A DNA stretch of 50,001 bases from Alphaproteobacteria bacterium (GTDB taxonomy: Bacteria > Pseudomonadota > Alphaproteobacteria > Thalassobaculales > Thalassobaculaceae). The stretch covers positions 1-50,001 of the forward strand of contig JANSYC010000028.1 in assembly GCA_024742605.1 (NCBI GenBank). The letters run 5' to 3'. Position 1 is the first letter of the stretch, and every line of letters starts with the position of its first letter. Positions 26,387 through 35,312 of this stretch are shown piece after piece. Under the pieces are notes generated by a model. That model had not been told where the DNA came from, did no database searches, and saw only the letters and a program-made list of their open reading frames with translations. The position numbers and the translations under genes were made by a program.

Positions 26387-26550
26387 CCCCGACGGTGGCC
26401 GTGGTCGCGCCGGACCCGGCTTTCAGTCCGAGCCGCTTGCGAGAGAGCCTGGAAAGCTTGACCCCGCGTGGCTTTGGGCCCCAAATCAATCCAGCCTGAA
26501 AAGTCGCAGACCGGCCAGACCCAGGATGGGTCAGGACCAGAGGATTGACC

Positions 26551-27072
26551 ATGGCACGCGCGCTTCGACCGACGCCGTCAGCATCCGGCCCCGCCCCGGA
26601 CACGGAACCCGATCCGCTCAACCCGGACGTGGACGAGCCGAGTGACCTGGACGACCGCACCCATGCTGAATTTCTGACGATCTTCAAGGACGCGTCAGAC
26701 AACATCCGTTTTGCCAAACAGCTGCAATGGAACACGATTCTCTATTTCAGCGGCGGCGCCGGCGCGATCACGGCCTATATGCAATACACCGGATGGGCCG
26801 ATGCCGAACTGGTCAACTACCTGCTTATTCTGATTTGGATCTTCAGTGTCTCGAACATTCTCATCGTGCTCAGCCTGCAGTGGTGGCAGGCTGCCGAGCA
26901 AAGCAAGATCGCCTTCGTCACCTCGAAATGGTCGCGGTTCTCGACCGCGGCGCGGTCGCGGAAATCGAAAATCTTCAGCGATATCCAAAGATACGGGATG
27001 ATGACCTTCATCATTCTCTATCTTGAATTGGTGACCTTCGCCGTCACGCGCATTTTCCTCGAGCACATGTAG
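26551..27072 (+). CDS. Small membrane protein of unknown function
   Basis: This 173-residue protein has an acidic, proline-rich N-terminus (to about residue 40). It then has a membrane segment around LYFSGGAGAITAYMQYTGW (about 65-85), another at YLLILIWIFSVSNILIVLSL and a third near the C-terminus (MMTFIILYLELVTFAVTRIF). The loop between the second and third (KIAFVTSKWSRFSTAARSRK) is strongly basic and probably cytoplasmic. I do not recognise the family. The ATG at 26551 has CAGAGG about 8 bp upstream. Confidence 0.6.
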   Translation: MARALRPTPSASGPAPDTEPDPLNPDVDEPSDLDDRTHAEFLTIFKDASDNIRFAKQLQWNTILYFSGGAGAITAYMQYTGWADAELVNYLLILIWIFSVSNILIVLSLQWWQAAEQSKIAFVTSKWSRFSTAARSRKSKIFSDIQRYGMMTFIILYLELVTFAVTRIFLEHM

Positions 27073-27255
27073 CCCCGCCGGAGCGAGCCCCGCCCCATCG
27101 GCGCCTGGGAGCGGCATCATGCCGGAACCCCGTCTGCGTCGCGAGGAAACAGCCGACTTTCGACTGCGGTTTCACGGGAACTCCGGCATGGCGCGGGTCG
27201 TCGGGAGGGATGTTTGCCGACGGCCCTGACGCGGCCGCTAACTCATAGATTTAAA

Positions 27256-27330
<75 letters not shown>

Positions 27331-27581
27331 GCCGCAGACGTCTCGGCGTCTCGGGAAGCGTGGTCTTAATACCCTCGGGATCGCTTTGCAAGCCCATCCG
27401 AGAAGGATTCTTCCGATCGCGCGCATTCCACCGCATTCCTTGGTGCGGGGCCGCAGATCGGTTTCCGGGTTCCGCGATCTTGGGCTGGATCGTGCGGTCG
27501 ATTTCATTAATCCTCATGGTTGTCATTCGGAGCATGCTGCCCTTTTGGGTCGTGCCTTCGGCATTTGCAGGGAGAAGATCG

Positions 27582-27965
27582 ATGGGATTTGGCGAGGCGA
27601 TTGCGCAGGGCTTCAGGAAATATGCGACCTTCACCGGCCGGGCGCGCCGGAGCGAGTACTGGTATTTCATGCTGTTCTACATGCTCTGCGTTATCGCGGC
27701 GGCGGTCATCGAGGGCGCGACGGGACTTAGCGAGACCGGTCTGTTGGGAGGTCTGATCGCCCTGGTATTTCTGCTCCCTACCATCACAATGGGTGTCCGC
27801 CGACTGCACGATATCGATCGGACCGGCTGGTGGATGCTGATCGCCTTCCTGCCGATCGTCGGTCCCATCGTCCTGCTGGTGTTCTTCGTCAAAAACGGCA
27901 CCGATGGGGCAAACACATTCGGCCAGGATCCGAAGGGCCCGGGCTCGGTCGTCGAAGAGTTCTGA
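27582..27965 (+). CDS. DUF805 family membrane protein
   Basis: This 127-residue protein fits DUF805: ATFTGRARRSEYWYFMLFYM at the N-terminus, MGVRRLHDIDRTGWWML in the middle and GANTFGQDPKGPG near the end. Three to four membrane helices are expected. The function is unknown. The ATG at 27582 has GGGAGAAG upstream. A GC-rich hairpin follows the stop at 27983-28001. Confidence 0.88.
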   Translation: MGFGEAIAQGFRKYATFTGRARRSEYWYFMLFYMLCVIAAAVIEGATGLSETGLLGGLIALVFLLPTITMGVRRLHDIDRTGWWMLIAFLPIVGPIVLLVFFVKNGTDGANTFGQDPKGPGSVVEEF

Positions 27966-27982
27966 GCTGTGCCGGCTGATGG

Positions 27983-28001
27983 CGCGGCGGCGAACGCCGC
28001 G
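27983..28001 (+). terminator. GC-rich hairpin after DUF805 gene
   Basis: CGCGGCG pairs with CGCCGCG around a GCGAA loop (27983-28001), 18 bp after the stop. No T-run follows, so termination strength is doubtful. Confidence 0.35.
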
Positions 28002-28144
28002 GACCTGCGGAACCCACCGGACGGCCTCGGCTACGGGAGATGACTCCTCAGGGATTTTGAACTAAGTCTGTCGGTATGAGAGCGCGTTCAAACCGGTTCG
28101 TCGATGCACGGCTGCCCGCATTAGATGCCGGGTACGCGGCCGGC

Positions 28145-29053
28145 ATGGCGGAATCGGAATTCGACCGGGAGCCGCCGCCGAAAGGCCTCGCGACCGTCGA
28201 GGTGGTGCGCCCCCCCCGGCAAACCGCGCCGGTCGTCGTCTCCTCCCCCCATAGCGGAAGCGTGTATCCTGACGATCTGGTGGCGTTGACCCGTCTCGAC
28301 CTGCCGACCCTGAGGTCGAGCGAGGACAGCTTCGTCGACGAGCTGTTCGCCGCTGCACCCGAGCTGGGAATTCCCATGGTCAAGGCGCTGTTTCCGCGGG
28401 TCTATGTCGATCCAAACCGGGAGCCTTTCGAATTCGATCCGGGTATGTTTTCCGACCCCCTGCCCGATTACGTGACCACCCGGACCTCGAGGATCGCGGC
28501 CGGTCTGGGAACAATTGCGCGGGTGGTCTCCAACTCGGTTCAGATCTATGGGGACAAATTGACCTTCGCCGACGGCCTGCAGCGGATCCAAACCTGCTGG
28601 CGGCCGTTCCACGACAATCTGTGCGACCTGATCGAAGAGACCATCGACAGCTTCGGCTATTGCATTCTGCTGGACGCCCATTCCATGCCGTCAAATGTAC
28701 AGGTCATGGGGCCGGACGGGCGGCCGAAGCCGGTGGCCGATATCGTGATCGGGGATTGCCACGGCACCAGTTGCGCGAGCAGCCTGTCGGAGCGGGTGAA
28801 ACGGACTGCCGTTCGCCTGGGGCACGCGGTGGAGCGGAACGCCCCCTATGCCGGCGGTTACGTGACACGGCATTACGGCCGTCCCGCCGAGGCCGTGCAC
28901 GCCATCCAGATAGAGGTCAAGCGGAACCTCTACATGAACGAGAAGCGGTTCACCCGCAGTTCCGATTTCGAACGGATCGCCGGTGACATGCGGGAGATCC
29001 TGGCGGTCGTCGCCACCTACGATCCGCTCCTCCCGATGGGCGACGCCGACTGA
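28145..29053 (+). CDS. N-formylglutamate amidohydrolase family protein
   Basis: This 302-residue hydrolase matches the N-formylglutamate amidohydrolase family, whose founding member ends one branch of histidine breakdown by releasing formate and glutamate. Typical stretches are PVVVSSPHSGSVYP, then ALFPRVYVDPNREPFEFDPG, ILLDAHSMPS and GYVTRHYGRPAEAVHAIQIE with KRNLYMNE near the C-terminus. The His of SPHSG and of DAHSMP are likely metal ligands. No hut genes are near, so the true substrate may differ. The start is uncertain: ATG at 28145 is used, but 28076 in the same frame is possible; neither has a good ribosome site. Confidence 0.8.
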   Translation: MAESEFDREPPPKGLATVEVVRPPRQTAPVVVSSPHSGSVYPDDLVALTRLDLPTLRSSEDSFVDELFAAAPELGIPMVKALFPRVYVDPNREPFEFDPGMFSDPLPDYVTTRTSRIAAGLGTIARVVSNSVQIYGDKLTFADGLQRIQTCWRPFHDNLCDLIEETIDSFGYCILLDAHSMPSNVQVMGPDGRPKPVADIVIGDCHGTSCASSLSERVKRTAVRLGHAVERNAPYAGGYVTRHYGRPAEAVHAIQIEVKRNLYMNEKRFTRSSDFERIAGDMREILAVVATYDPLLPMGDAD

Positions 29054-29101
29054 GCCGGCGTGCTCCGCCGTCCTCTTCGGCAATTCACACTCCCCTCAGT
29101 C

Positions 29102-29117
29102 TGGCACGTGGTTTGCT
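29102..29117 (+). promoter_or_regulatory. Sigma-54 (RpoN) promoter
   Basis: TGGCACG-TGGT-TTGCT matches the RpoN consensus TGGCACG-N4-TTGCW at every defined position, with GG at 29103-29104 (-24) and GC at 29115-29116 (-12). Transcription would begin near 29128, about 38 bp before the transglycosylase start. Confidence 0.8.
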
Positions 29118-29165
29118 TGGTTCCCGGCAGAACAGCTCTCGTAATTCGCTTTGGGACCGTGTCGG

Positions 29166-30041
29166 ATGAACGAACCTGGAAAGAGATTGCACCGTTTTGG
29201 ATGGCTCGGCCTGGCATTCGCCGCCGCTCTCCTGTCGGTGCCCCCGACCTCGCAAGCCGCGATTTCCGCCCCTGCGACGATCAGCGGCCATCAGACCTGC
29301 GTGCGGGCCGCGCGCGCGGCCGAACGGGACAACGGCATCGCCCCGCACCTACTGAGCGCCATCTCGCTGGTCGAAACCGGTCGATGGAGCGGCGGCCTGA
29401 AGGCAAGTCTTGCCTGGCCCTGGACGGTCATGGCCGAGGGTGTAGGGCGATATCTACCGACCAAGGCGGCGGCCGTTGCGGAGGTCCGCAAGCTGCAAGC
29501 CCGCGGAATCAGGAATATCGACGTCGGCTGCTTTCAGGTGAACCTGCACTATCACGGCGAGGCGTTCGACGGGCTGGAGCAGGCGTTCGATCCCGACGAG
29601 AACGCGGCCTATGCGGCGGCGTTTCTCGCCGACCTGAAGCGTCGGTCCGGCACCTGGAAACTCGCCGTCGGGCGTTATCATTCCTGGGATGACAAGCGCG
29701 GGCCGGCCTACCGCGAAAAGGTCTACGGGCTCTGGTACGGCCAGCGAACACATCTGGCCGCCTCCGCCAGCGATCAGGAGATCGATCTGCGCACGGCAGA
29801 AGAGATCGCAATCGAGTCGGAACGAGCAAAATCGCGCTCCGACCGAGCACGGGAACGGGCAAACCGGGCGATCACTCTCAAGATGATCCAGGCACAGCGG
29901 GACGCCAATCTGCGGTTCCTGAACTCTCAGCGGGCGATTCAGGATGCGCGCATGGCCACCGCCTTCGAGCGCCGCAAGGCACGGGTTCTGGCGGAGTACG
30001 AGGCCATGCTGAAGCAGCGCCAAGCTCGCGCGGGCGGTTAG
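29166..30041 (+). CDS. Periplasmic SLT-type lytic transglycosylase
   Basis: This 291-residue protein has a signal peptide (hydrophobic core GWLGLAFAAALLSV, cleavage near SQAA, about residue 32) and a lytic transglycosylase domain that cuts peptidoglycan. The catalytic glutamate is Glu70 in AISLVETGRWSGG; RGIRNIDVGCFQVNLHYHGE and LAVGRYHSWDDKRGPAYREK are typical of SLT domains. Residues from about 220 form an Arg/Glu/Ala-rich, probably coiled-coil tail. It lies behind a sigma-54 promoter, which in many alphaproteobacteria controls flagellar or nitrogen genes. The ATG at 29166 is preferred to the TTG at 29151. Confidence 0.85.
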   Translation: MNEPGKRLHRFGWLGLAFAAALLSVPPTSQAAISAPATISGHQTCVRAARAAERDNGIAPHLLSAISLVETGRWSGGLKASLAWPWTVMAEGVGRYLPTKAAAVAEVRKLQARGIRNIDVGCFQVNLHYHGEAFDGLEQAFDPDENAAYAAAFLADLKRRSGTWKLAVGRYHSWDDKRGPAYREKVYGLWYGQRTHLAASASDQEIDLRTAEEIAIESERAKSRSDRARERANRAITLKMIQAQRDANLRFLNSQRAIQDARMATAFERRKARVLAEYEAMLKQRQARAGG

Positions 30042-30100
30042 AGCCGGATCCCTCGACGCATACCCGGCCGCCCCAGGGCATTGGACGCGCCTGCCGTGCT

Positions 30101-31093
30101 CTAGAGTGTCTTCAGGAACGCGGCTTCCCAAAGCGGCGCCAGCACCGCTCCGGTTCGGGTCTGCGCCACGCGCTCCTGACCGAGCGTGATCCGCGCCTTC
30201 CAGGCGCCCGGATCGGCGAGCGCCCGTCGGACCCCCTCTCCCAAGTCCTCCGTAAGGATCGCGCTTTCCCTGTAGTCTTCGGCCACCGGGCTCGGCATCG
30301 CGATCGGCAGACGGCCCGACCACAAGGCCCGCTCCAGACGGTTGGCGGATTTCACCAGTCTGCTGGGATCGCTATCGGTTGGCAGCAGCACCAGATCGGC
30401 CCGCCCCAATGCGCGCTCCAATCCGTCGACCGTCCAGGGTGTGATCTCCGCTTCCAGGCTCTCGGGAACGCGGGAGCGCAGCAGATCCAGGGACGGCCCC
30501 GGATTGGTCATCACCTCCAGAACCACCGCAGCACCGAGTGCTCCCGGCGTGATCTCGGACAACCGATCGATCAGCGGGGCCAGGTTCTGTGAGCGTCCAA
30601 ACCAAAGCATCCGCACCTGTCGGTCCTTCTGTACGCTATCGGCCCACGGCGCGCCGCGCAGACCCTCGACCGCATCCGGGATCACATGGATCGGACAGCT
30701 CACATGGTCCGACAGGACCCCGGCCAGGGCCGCGGTCGGCGTGCTGACCGCGTCCGCCATGGGGAGAACGCCGGCATAAAGATCCGACAGGTGCGGAAGA
30801 GCGATCACATGGTCGCAGATATCGAGGACCACTTTCCTGCCCGCCGCCTTCAGCGCGCGCAGGTGGCCCAGAAGGTCCCTGCGGATCTTGTGAACGACCA
30901 TCAGATCCGGCTTGACCAGCCGCCCGTTGGCCGCGTCGGCGTCCAGCCGGTCGTCGGGGAAAATCGAGACCGTGTGGCCTCGAGCGATCAAGGCCCGGCT
31001 CGGAACCAGCGCCCGGAGACGGGTACTGGCATGGTTGGACGTCACCTCAGTGGCCGTCACGACAACATCTGCGGCGAGCTGTCCGATATGCAT
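30101..31093 (-). CDS. Glycosyltransferase, GT-B (GT4-like)
   Basis: This 330-residue protein reads like a GT-B glycosyltransferase. The N-terminal domain has STRLRALVPSRALIARGHTV, VHKIRRDLLGHLRALKAAGR and VVLDICDHVIALP; the C-terminal domain has VRMLWFGRSQNLAPLIDRLS, VDGLERALGRADLVLLPTDS and SANRLERALWSGRLPIAMPS. Donor and acceptor are unknown. AGGAAA sits about 6 bp before the ATG and overlaps the stop of a LysR remnant. Whether it serves the 19-26 kb glycan region cannot be said. Confidence 0.7.
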   Translation of the reverse strand: MHIGQLAADVVVTATEVTSNHASTRLRALVPSRALIARGHTVSIFPDDRLDADAANGRLVKPDLMVVHKIRRDLLGHLRALKAAGRKVVLDICDHVIALPHLSDLYAGVLPMADAVSTPTAALAGVLSDHVSCPIHVIPDAVEGLRGAPWADSVQKDRQVRMLWFGRSQNLAPLIDRLSEITPGALGAAVVLEVMTNPGPSLDLLRSRVPESLEAEITPWTVDGLERALGRADLVLLPTDSDPSRLVKSANRLERALWSGRLPIAMPSPVAEDYRESAILTEDLGEGVRRALADPGAWKARITLGQERVAQTRTGAVLAPLWEAAFLKTL

Positions 31094-31101
31094 TTCGTTT
31101 C

Positions 31102-31300
31102 CTAAGTGCCGACACCGGTCGGATTCGCGCCCTCAGTATGGCGGCTGGACAGGCGCTCCGCCAAGAAATCGAAGACCAATCGACTGCGCCGGCTGAAATG
31201 CAGATCCCGGTGGGTCACCAGCCAGACCGGGGCGGGGTTCGATCTGGAAGAGATCTGGCACCCCGCCCCCGACAAAGCGGTGTTCATCATCGCCCGAAAA
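31102..31300 (-). pseudogene. C-terminal remnant of a LysR-type regulator
   Basis: The minus strand here encodes the typical LysR tail PAPVWLVTHRDLHFSRRSRL followed by VFDFLAERLSS, ending in TAG at 31102. Just upstream the matching sense seems to lie in another frame (GVPDLFQIEP), which suggests a frameshift near 31235. Only about 65 codons remain and the upstream end abuts the stop of the FAD dehydrogenase gene at 31319. The bulk of the regulator, including its DNA-binding domain, is gone. The left boundary is clear; the right one is approximate. Confidence 0.5.
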
Positions 31301-31318
31301 CCGGGCGGCTGGATCGCT

Positions 31319-33760
31319 CTAGGCCCGCAACGCGGTATTGTCCGGATCGTAGGGGCTCTCGGCGATGATCCGGGCCGGGCGGAGCTGGTCGAGCACCCGC
31401 ACCTGACATTCGGTGCCGATCGCCGCATGCTCGGTCTTGATATATCCGAGCATCAGCGACTTCTTGACGTGGTGACCGTAGCCACCGGCAGTGCCGCGTC
31501 CGATCACGTTGCCGTTGAGGAACACCGGCTCGTTTCCGAACGGATCCGCGTCCTCTGCGTCGATCTCGATCGTCGAGTAGGTGTACGGCACCCCGTCCGC
31601 CTGCTGGCGGACCAGCGCATCGCGTCCGACGAACTCGCCCTTGTTGAGGCGGACGAACCGGTTCAGACCCGCCTCGAGCGCCGAGTTCTCGGCGTTCAGA
31701 TCGGTGCCCCAGGCCCGATAGGTCTTCTCGAGCCGCATGCTGTCCATGGCCCGCATCCCGACCAGACCGATATCGTATTCGGCACCGGCCGCCATCAGCG
31801 CCTTGAACAGATGCTCCTGATACTCGATCGGATGATGCAGCTCCCATCCCAGGGCGCCGACGAAGTTGACGCGCAGCGCCCGGACCATCGGGGCGAACCC
31901 GACCGGGATTTCCTGCAAGGTCAGCCACGGAAACGCCTCGTTCGAGACATCCGCATCCGCCAGCTTCTGGAACACCTTCCGGGCATCCGGGCCGGCCAAG
32001 ACCAAGACGCCGTATTGGGTGGTGACGTCGGTCAGGATCACCGAGCCGTCTTTCGGCATGGTCTTGCGCAGGACATCGAGATCGTAGTCGTGCCCGGCAC
32101 CCGGACCGACCAGATAGAACCGCTCTCCCAGCAGGCCGTCGGCCATCCGGGTGATGGTGAACTCGGACCGGATTGAGCCAGACGGGTTCAGCGCATGGCT
32201 CAATGTCATACGCCCGATCTTCTTAGGGATGATGTTTGCGACCATGTTGTCGAGGAACGCCCGGGCACCGGGGCCCTCGACCTCGTATTTCGCAAAGGAG
32301 GACAGCTCCATCAGACCCACCCGCTCGCGCATCGTGGCGACCTCGTTGCCCACATGCGGGAACCAGTTGGACCGGCGGAACGACAGCACGTCCTCGCGGG
32401 CCACACCCTCGGGCGCGAACCAGTTCGGCCGCTCCCAGCCGAACCGCACGCCCCAGACCGCACCCGCCTTGTCGAGCAGGTGATAAGCGGGGGTCGTCTT
32501 GGCCGGGCGCGCCGCTGGCCGTTCTTCCATCGGGAAATGGTTGATGAAGACGTGCTCGTAGGCTTCCTCGTTCTTGATCTTGGCGAAATGCTTGGAGACC
32601 ACCCCGAACCGGCGCGGATCGACCCCGATCATGTCGACGCTGGGCTGTCCGTCCACGATCCAGTTGGCCAGTTGCCAGCCGGCGCCGCCCGCCGCCGTCA
32701 CCCCGAAGCTGTGACCCTCGGACAGCCAGAAATTGGGCAGCCCGAACGCCGGGCCGACCATCGGGTTGCCGTCCGGCGTATACGAGATCGGGCCGTTGAC
32801 GATGTCCTTGACACCTGCGGATTCGAAGGACGGGACACGGTTCAGGCAGGCTTCGACATGGGGCATCAGCCGCTCGAGATCGCCGGGGAACAGGTCCTTC
32901 TCGAAGGTCGACGGCACGCCGTCCACGAAACAGGCCGGGGCGTGCCGCTCATACGGGCCGAGGATCCAGCCCATCCGCTCTTCCCGGAAATAATACTGGC
33001 TGTCCGACTCCCGGAGCACCGGCAATTCCTTATGGCCGGCCTCCCGGTAGGCCTTCAGGGTCGGATCGACATCGGTGACGATATACTGGTGCTCGACCGG
33101 AATCGCCGGGATCTGCAGGCCGACCATCAGGGCCGTCTGGCGGGCGTAATTGCCGGTGGCGGAGACCACGTGCTCGCACCGGACATCGCCCTTATCGGTC
33201 TTGACGATCCACTCGTTGTTGTCCCGCTCGATGCCGGTGACCTGTGTCTGCTGGTGGATCGCCGCTCCGTTCATGCGGGCGCCCTTGGCCAGAGCCATGG
33301 TCAGATCCACCGGCGCGATGTGACCGTCGGTCGGATGCCAGAGCGCGCCGATCAGCCCCTCGGCATTGATCAGCGGCCAGAGTTTCTTGATCTCGTCGAC
33401 GCCGATCAGGTGGGATTCCACGCCGATGGTTTCGGCGGTGCACTGATAGTTCCGGTACTCGTCCATCCGCTCGCGGTTGGTCGCGAGCCGGAGATTCCCG
33501 ACCTCGTGAAAGCTGACATTCTGCTCTGTTTCCGCCTCCAGGGTCTTGTAGAGCTCGACCGAATACTGATGCAGCTGGCCGACGGAATAGCTCATATTGA
33601 AGAGCGGAAGCAGCCCGGCGGCGTGCCAGGTCGAACCGGCCGTGAGCTCGGTCCGTTCCAGCAGCATGACGTCTTTCCAGCCTTTCTTGGCCAAATGGTA
33701 CAGGGCGCTAACCCCGACGACGCCGCCCCCGATCACGACGACCCGTGCTGTATCCTTCAT
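31319..33760 (-). CDS. GcvT-type FAD-dependent dehydrogenase (dimethylglycine/sarcosine dehydrogenase-like)
   Basis: This 813-residue flavoprotein should oxidatively remove a methyl group from an N-methylated amine or amino acid and pass it to tetrahydrofolate. The N-terminal DAO domain has VVIGGGVVGVSALYHLAKKG and TAGSTWHAAGL, whose His (about residue 47) matches the residue that holds FAD covalently in dimethylglycine dehydrogenase. SEGHSFGVTAAGGAGWQLAN ends that domain. From about 430 a GcvT fold follows: GLMELSSFAKYEVEGPGA, GALGWELHHP, MRLEKTYRAWGTDL and EFVGRDALVRQ. The ATG at 33760 is chosen over an unlikely 28-residue extension. It is divergent from the ABC transporter, which may import its substrate. 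Confidence 0.85.
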   Translation of the reverse strand: MKDTARVVVIGGGVVGVSALYHLAKKGWKDVMLLERTELTAGSTWHAAGLLPLFNMSYSVGQLHQYSVELYKTLEAETEQNVSFHEVGNLRLATNRERMDEYRNYQCTAETIGVESHLIGVDEIKKLWPLINAEGLIGALWHPTDGHIAPVDLTMALAKGARMNGAAIHQQTQVTGIERDNNEWIVKTDKGDVRCEHVVSATGNYARQTALMVGLQIPAIPVEHQYIVTDVDPTLKAYREAGHKELPVLRESDSQYYFREERMGWILGPYERHAPACFVDGVPSTFEKDLFPGDLERLMPHVEACLNRVPSFESAGVKDIVNGPISYTPDGNPMVGPAFGLPNFWLSEGHSFGVTAAGGAGWQLANWIVDGQPSVDMIGVDPRRFGVVSKHFAKIKNEEAYEHVFINHFPMEERPAARPAKTTPAYHLLDKAGAVWGVRFGWERPNWFAPEGVAREDVLSFRRSNWFPHVGNEVATMRERVGLMELSSFAKYEVEGPGARAFLDNMVANIIPKKIGRMTLSHALNPSGSIRSEFTITRMADGLLGERFYLVGPGAGHDYDLDVLRKTMPKDGSVILTDVTTQYGVLVLAGPDARKVFQKLADADVSNEAFPWLTLQEIPVGFAPMVRALRVNFVGALGWELHHPIEYQEHLFKALMAAGAEYDIGLVGMRAMDSMRLEKTYRAWGTDLNAENSALEAGLNRFVRLNKGEFVGRDALVRQQADGVPYTYSTIEIDAEDADPFGNEPVFLNGNVIGRGTAGGYGHHVKKSLMLGYIKTEHAAIGTECQVRVLDQLRPARIIAESPYDPDNTALRA

Positions 33761-34079
33761 GCCTTCCGCCCTCCGCCATTCGGCCGGGGGCCACGCCCCC
33801 GGTCCCGGTCTGTCATCGGCTGAGAGATTGCCGTTTTCTGACAACGCGCACCGCGCGCAGGCGACGGTGTCATGTCGGATTCAAGGCATTGATGATCTGA
33901 CGGAGAAATGCCGGGCGCTATTGTCCCAGCACTTCGGTTTTTGCAGTGCCGCACAGCCGGGTTTACAGCGCCATGGGCTTTGACTAGGCTTGCCCGCAAT
34001 CGGCAAGCCAAAAGTGCGCCAAAAAGCGAACCGGTGTAGGGAGCATCGATTTCGCGTACGAGAACAAGGCCAGGGGGAT
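33761..34079. promoter_or_regulatory. Divergent control region of dehydrogenase and ABC operon
   Basis: This 319-bp gap must hold promoters for both directions. A perfect 8-bp GC stem with a 3-nt loop (CCGGGGGC-CAC-GCCCCCGG, 33784-33802) lies 24 bp before the dehydrogenase start on the minus strand, just ahead of its GGAGGG ribosome site. I cannot name an operator or a known riboswitch. Confidence 0.5.
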
Positions 34080-35168
34080 ATGGCGGAAACAGATACGCCG
34101 TTCGTCCAATTCATTGAGGTCCAAAAGACCTACGACGGTGAATTGCTCGTCGTCAAAGACTTGAACCTAGACATCAAGGCGGGTGAATTTCTCACCATGC
34201 TGGGGCCATCAGGGTCCGGCAAGACCACATGTCTCATGATGCTCGCCGGCTTCGAGACACCGACCGAAGGGAAGGTGATGCTCGGGGGCAAGGAGTTGAA
34301 CAATGTGCCGCCGCACAAGCGCGGCATCGGCATGGTTTTCCAGAACTACGCACTCTTTCCGCACATGACGGTGGCCGAGAACCTCGCGTTCCCGCTGGAA
34401 GTCCGGAAGATGGGCAAAAGCGACATCACGGCCAAGGTCCAGCGCGCGTTGGACATGGTCGAGCTCGGCGCTTTCGGGGCCCGTCGTCCCGCACAGCTCT
34501 CGGGCGGACAGCAGCAGCGCGTCGCCCTGGCCCGCGCCCTGGTGTTCGAGCCCGATCTGGTGCTGATGGACGAACCGCTTGGCGCGCTCGACAAGAATCT
34601 GCGCGAGCAGATGCAATATGAAATCAAGCACATCCACGAGAATTTCGGCATGACGGTGGTCTATGTGACCCACGATCAGACCGAGGCTCTGACGATGTCG
34701 GACCGGATCGCGGTCTTCAACGACGGCAAGATCCAGCAATTGGCGGCCCCGTCCGTGCTCTACGAGAAGCCCGAAAACGCGTTCGTCGCCCAGTTCATCG
34801 GGGAGAACAACCGGCTGCGCGGCACGGTCATGGACGATGACGGGACCGCGTGTACGGTCAAGGTCGAGGACTTCACGATCAAGGCCCTGAGCGTGAATCA
34901 CAACGGTGTCGGAAGCGGCAGCACCTTGTCGTTGCGTCCGGAGCGGGTGACGCTGAACCCAGACGCGGGCAGCCTGCCTAATATCTTCGACGCCACGGTT
35001 GAGGAATTGATCTACCTGGGCGACCACATCAGGGCGCGGGTAAGTTGTTGCGGCGATGACGAATTCATCGTCAAGATTCCCAATGCACATGACCAGTCGG
35101 CCCTCGACAAGGGCGAAAAGGTTCTTGTGGGTTGGTCGATGGAAGATTGTCGGGCGCTCGACGCCTGA
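34080..35168 (+). CDS. Polyamine-type ABC transporter ATP-binding protein (PotA-like)
   Basis: This 362-residue ATPase energises import of a polyamine-like or quaternary amine solute. Motifs are Walker A LGPSGSGKTT (about residues 41-50), Q-loop GMVFQNYALFPHM, signature LSGGQQQR (140-147), Walker B VLMDEP (161-166) and the switch VYVTHDQTEA. A TOBE-type domain occupies about 280-355 (LRPERVTLNP, VEELIYLGDHIRARVSC). AGGGGGA precedes the ATG at 34080. It opens a plus-strand operon with the binding protein and two permeases. The solute is unknown; the divergent dehydrogenase hints at a methylated amine. Confidence 0.9.
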   Translation: MAETDTPFVQFIEVQKTYDGELLVVKDLNLDIKAGEFLTMLGPSGSGKTTCLMMLAGFETPTEGKVMLGGKELNNVPPHKRGIGMVFQNYALFPHMTVAENLAFPLEVRKMGKSDITAKVQRALDMVELGAFGARRPAQLSGGQQQRVALARALVFEPDLVLMDEPLGALDKNLREQMQYEIKHIHENFGMTVVYVTHDQTEALTMSDRIAVFNDGKIQQLAAPSVLYEKPENAFVAQFIGENNRLRGTVMDDDGTACTVKVEDFTIKALSVNHNGVGSGSTLSLRPERVTLNPDAGSLPNIFDATVEELIYLGDHIRARVSCCGDDEFIVKIPNAHDQSALDKGEKVLVGWSMEDCRALDA

Positions 35169-35183
35169 TGATCCAACGGTGGT

Positions 35184-35218
35184 CCGGAACCGAAAGTTCC
35201 GGCCCCGCCATGACGGGG
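35184..35218 (+). other. Paired small hairpins between ATPase and binding-protein genes
   Basis: CCGGAAC-CGAAA-GTTCCGG (35184-35202) is followed at once by CCCCG-CCATGA-CGGGG (35203-35218). The two stems lie in the 144-bp gap before the binding-protein gene and may act in mRNA processing or stability; no T-run is present. Confidence 0.5.
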
Positions 35219-35312
35219 GGAGCCGACCCGTTCGTACCCCGGACCGGGTCGGTCGCTCTGAATAGGGGAATGCCCGGTACATCCGGCAACCAAAATCAGG
35301 GAGACTTCACGA

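Noticed and set aside
32195-33823. Long open frame on the plus strand opposite the FAD dehydrogenase
   Set aside because: The minus strand encodes an intact, highly conserved flavoprotein; the plus-strand product has no recognisable sequence.
33803-33900. Possible glycine riboswitch ahead of the GcvT-type dehydrogenase
   Set aside because: On the minus strand only TCTCTCAG is shared; the conserved CCGAAGG and GGAC core elements of the aptamer are missing.
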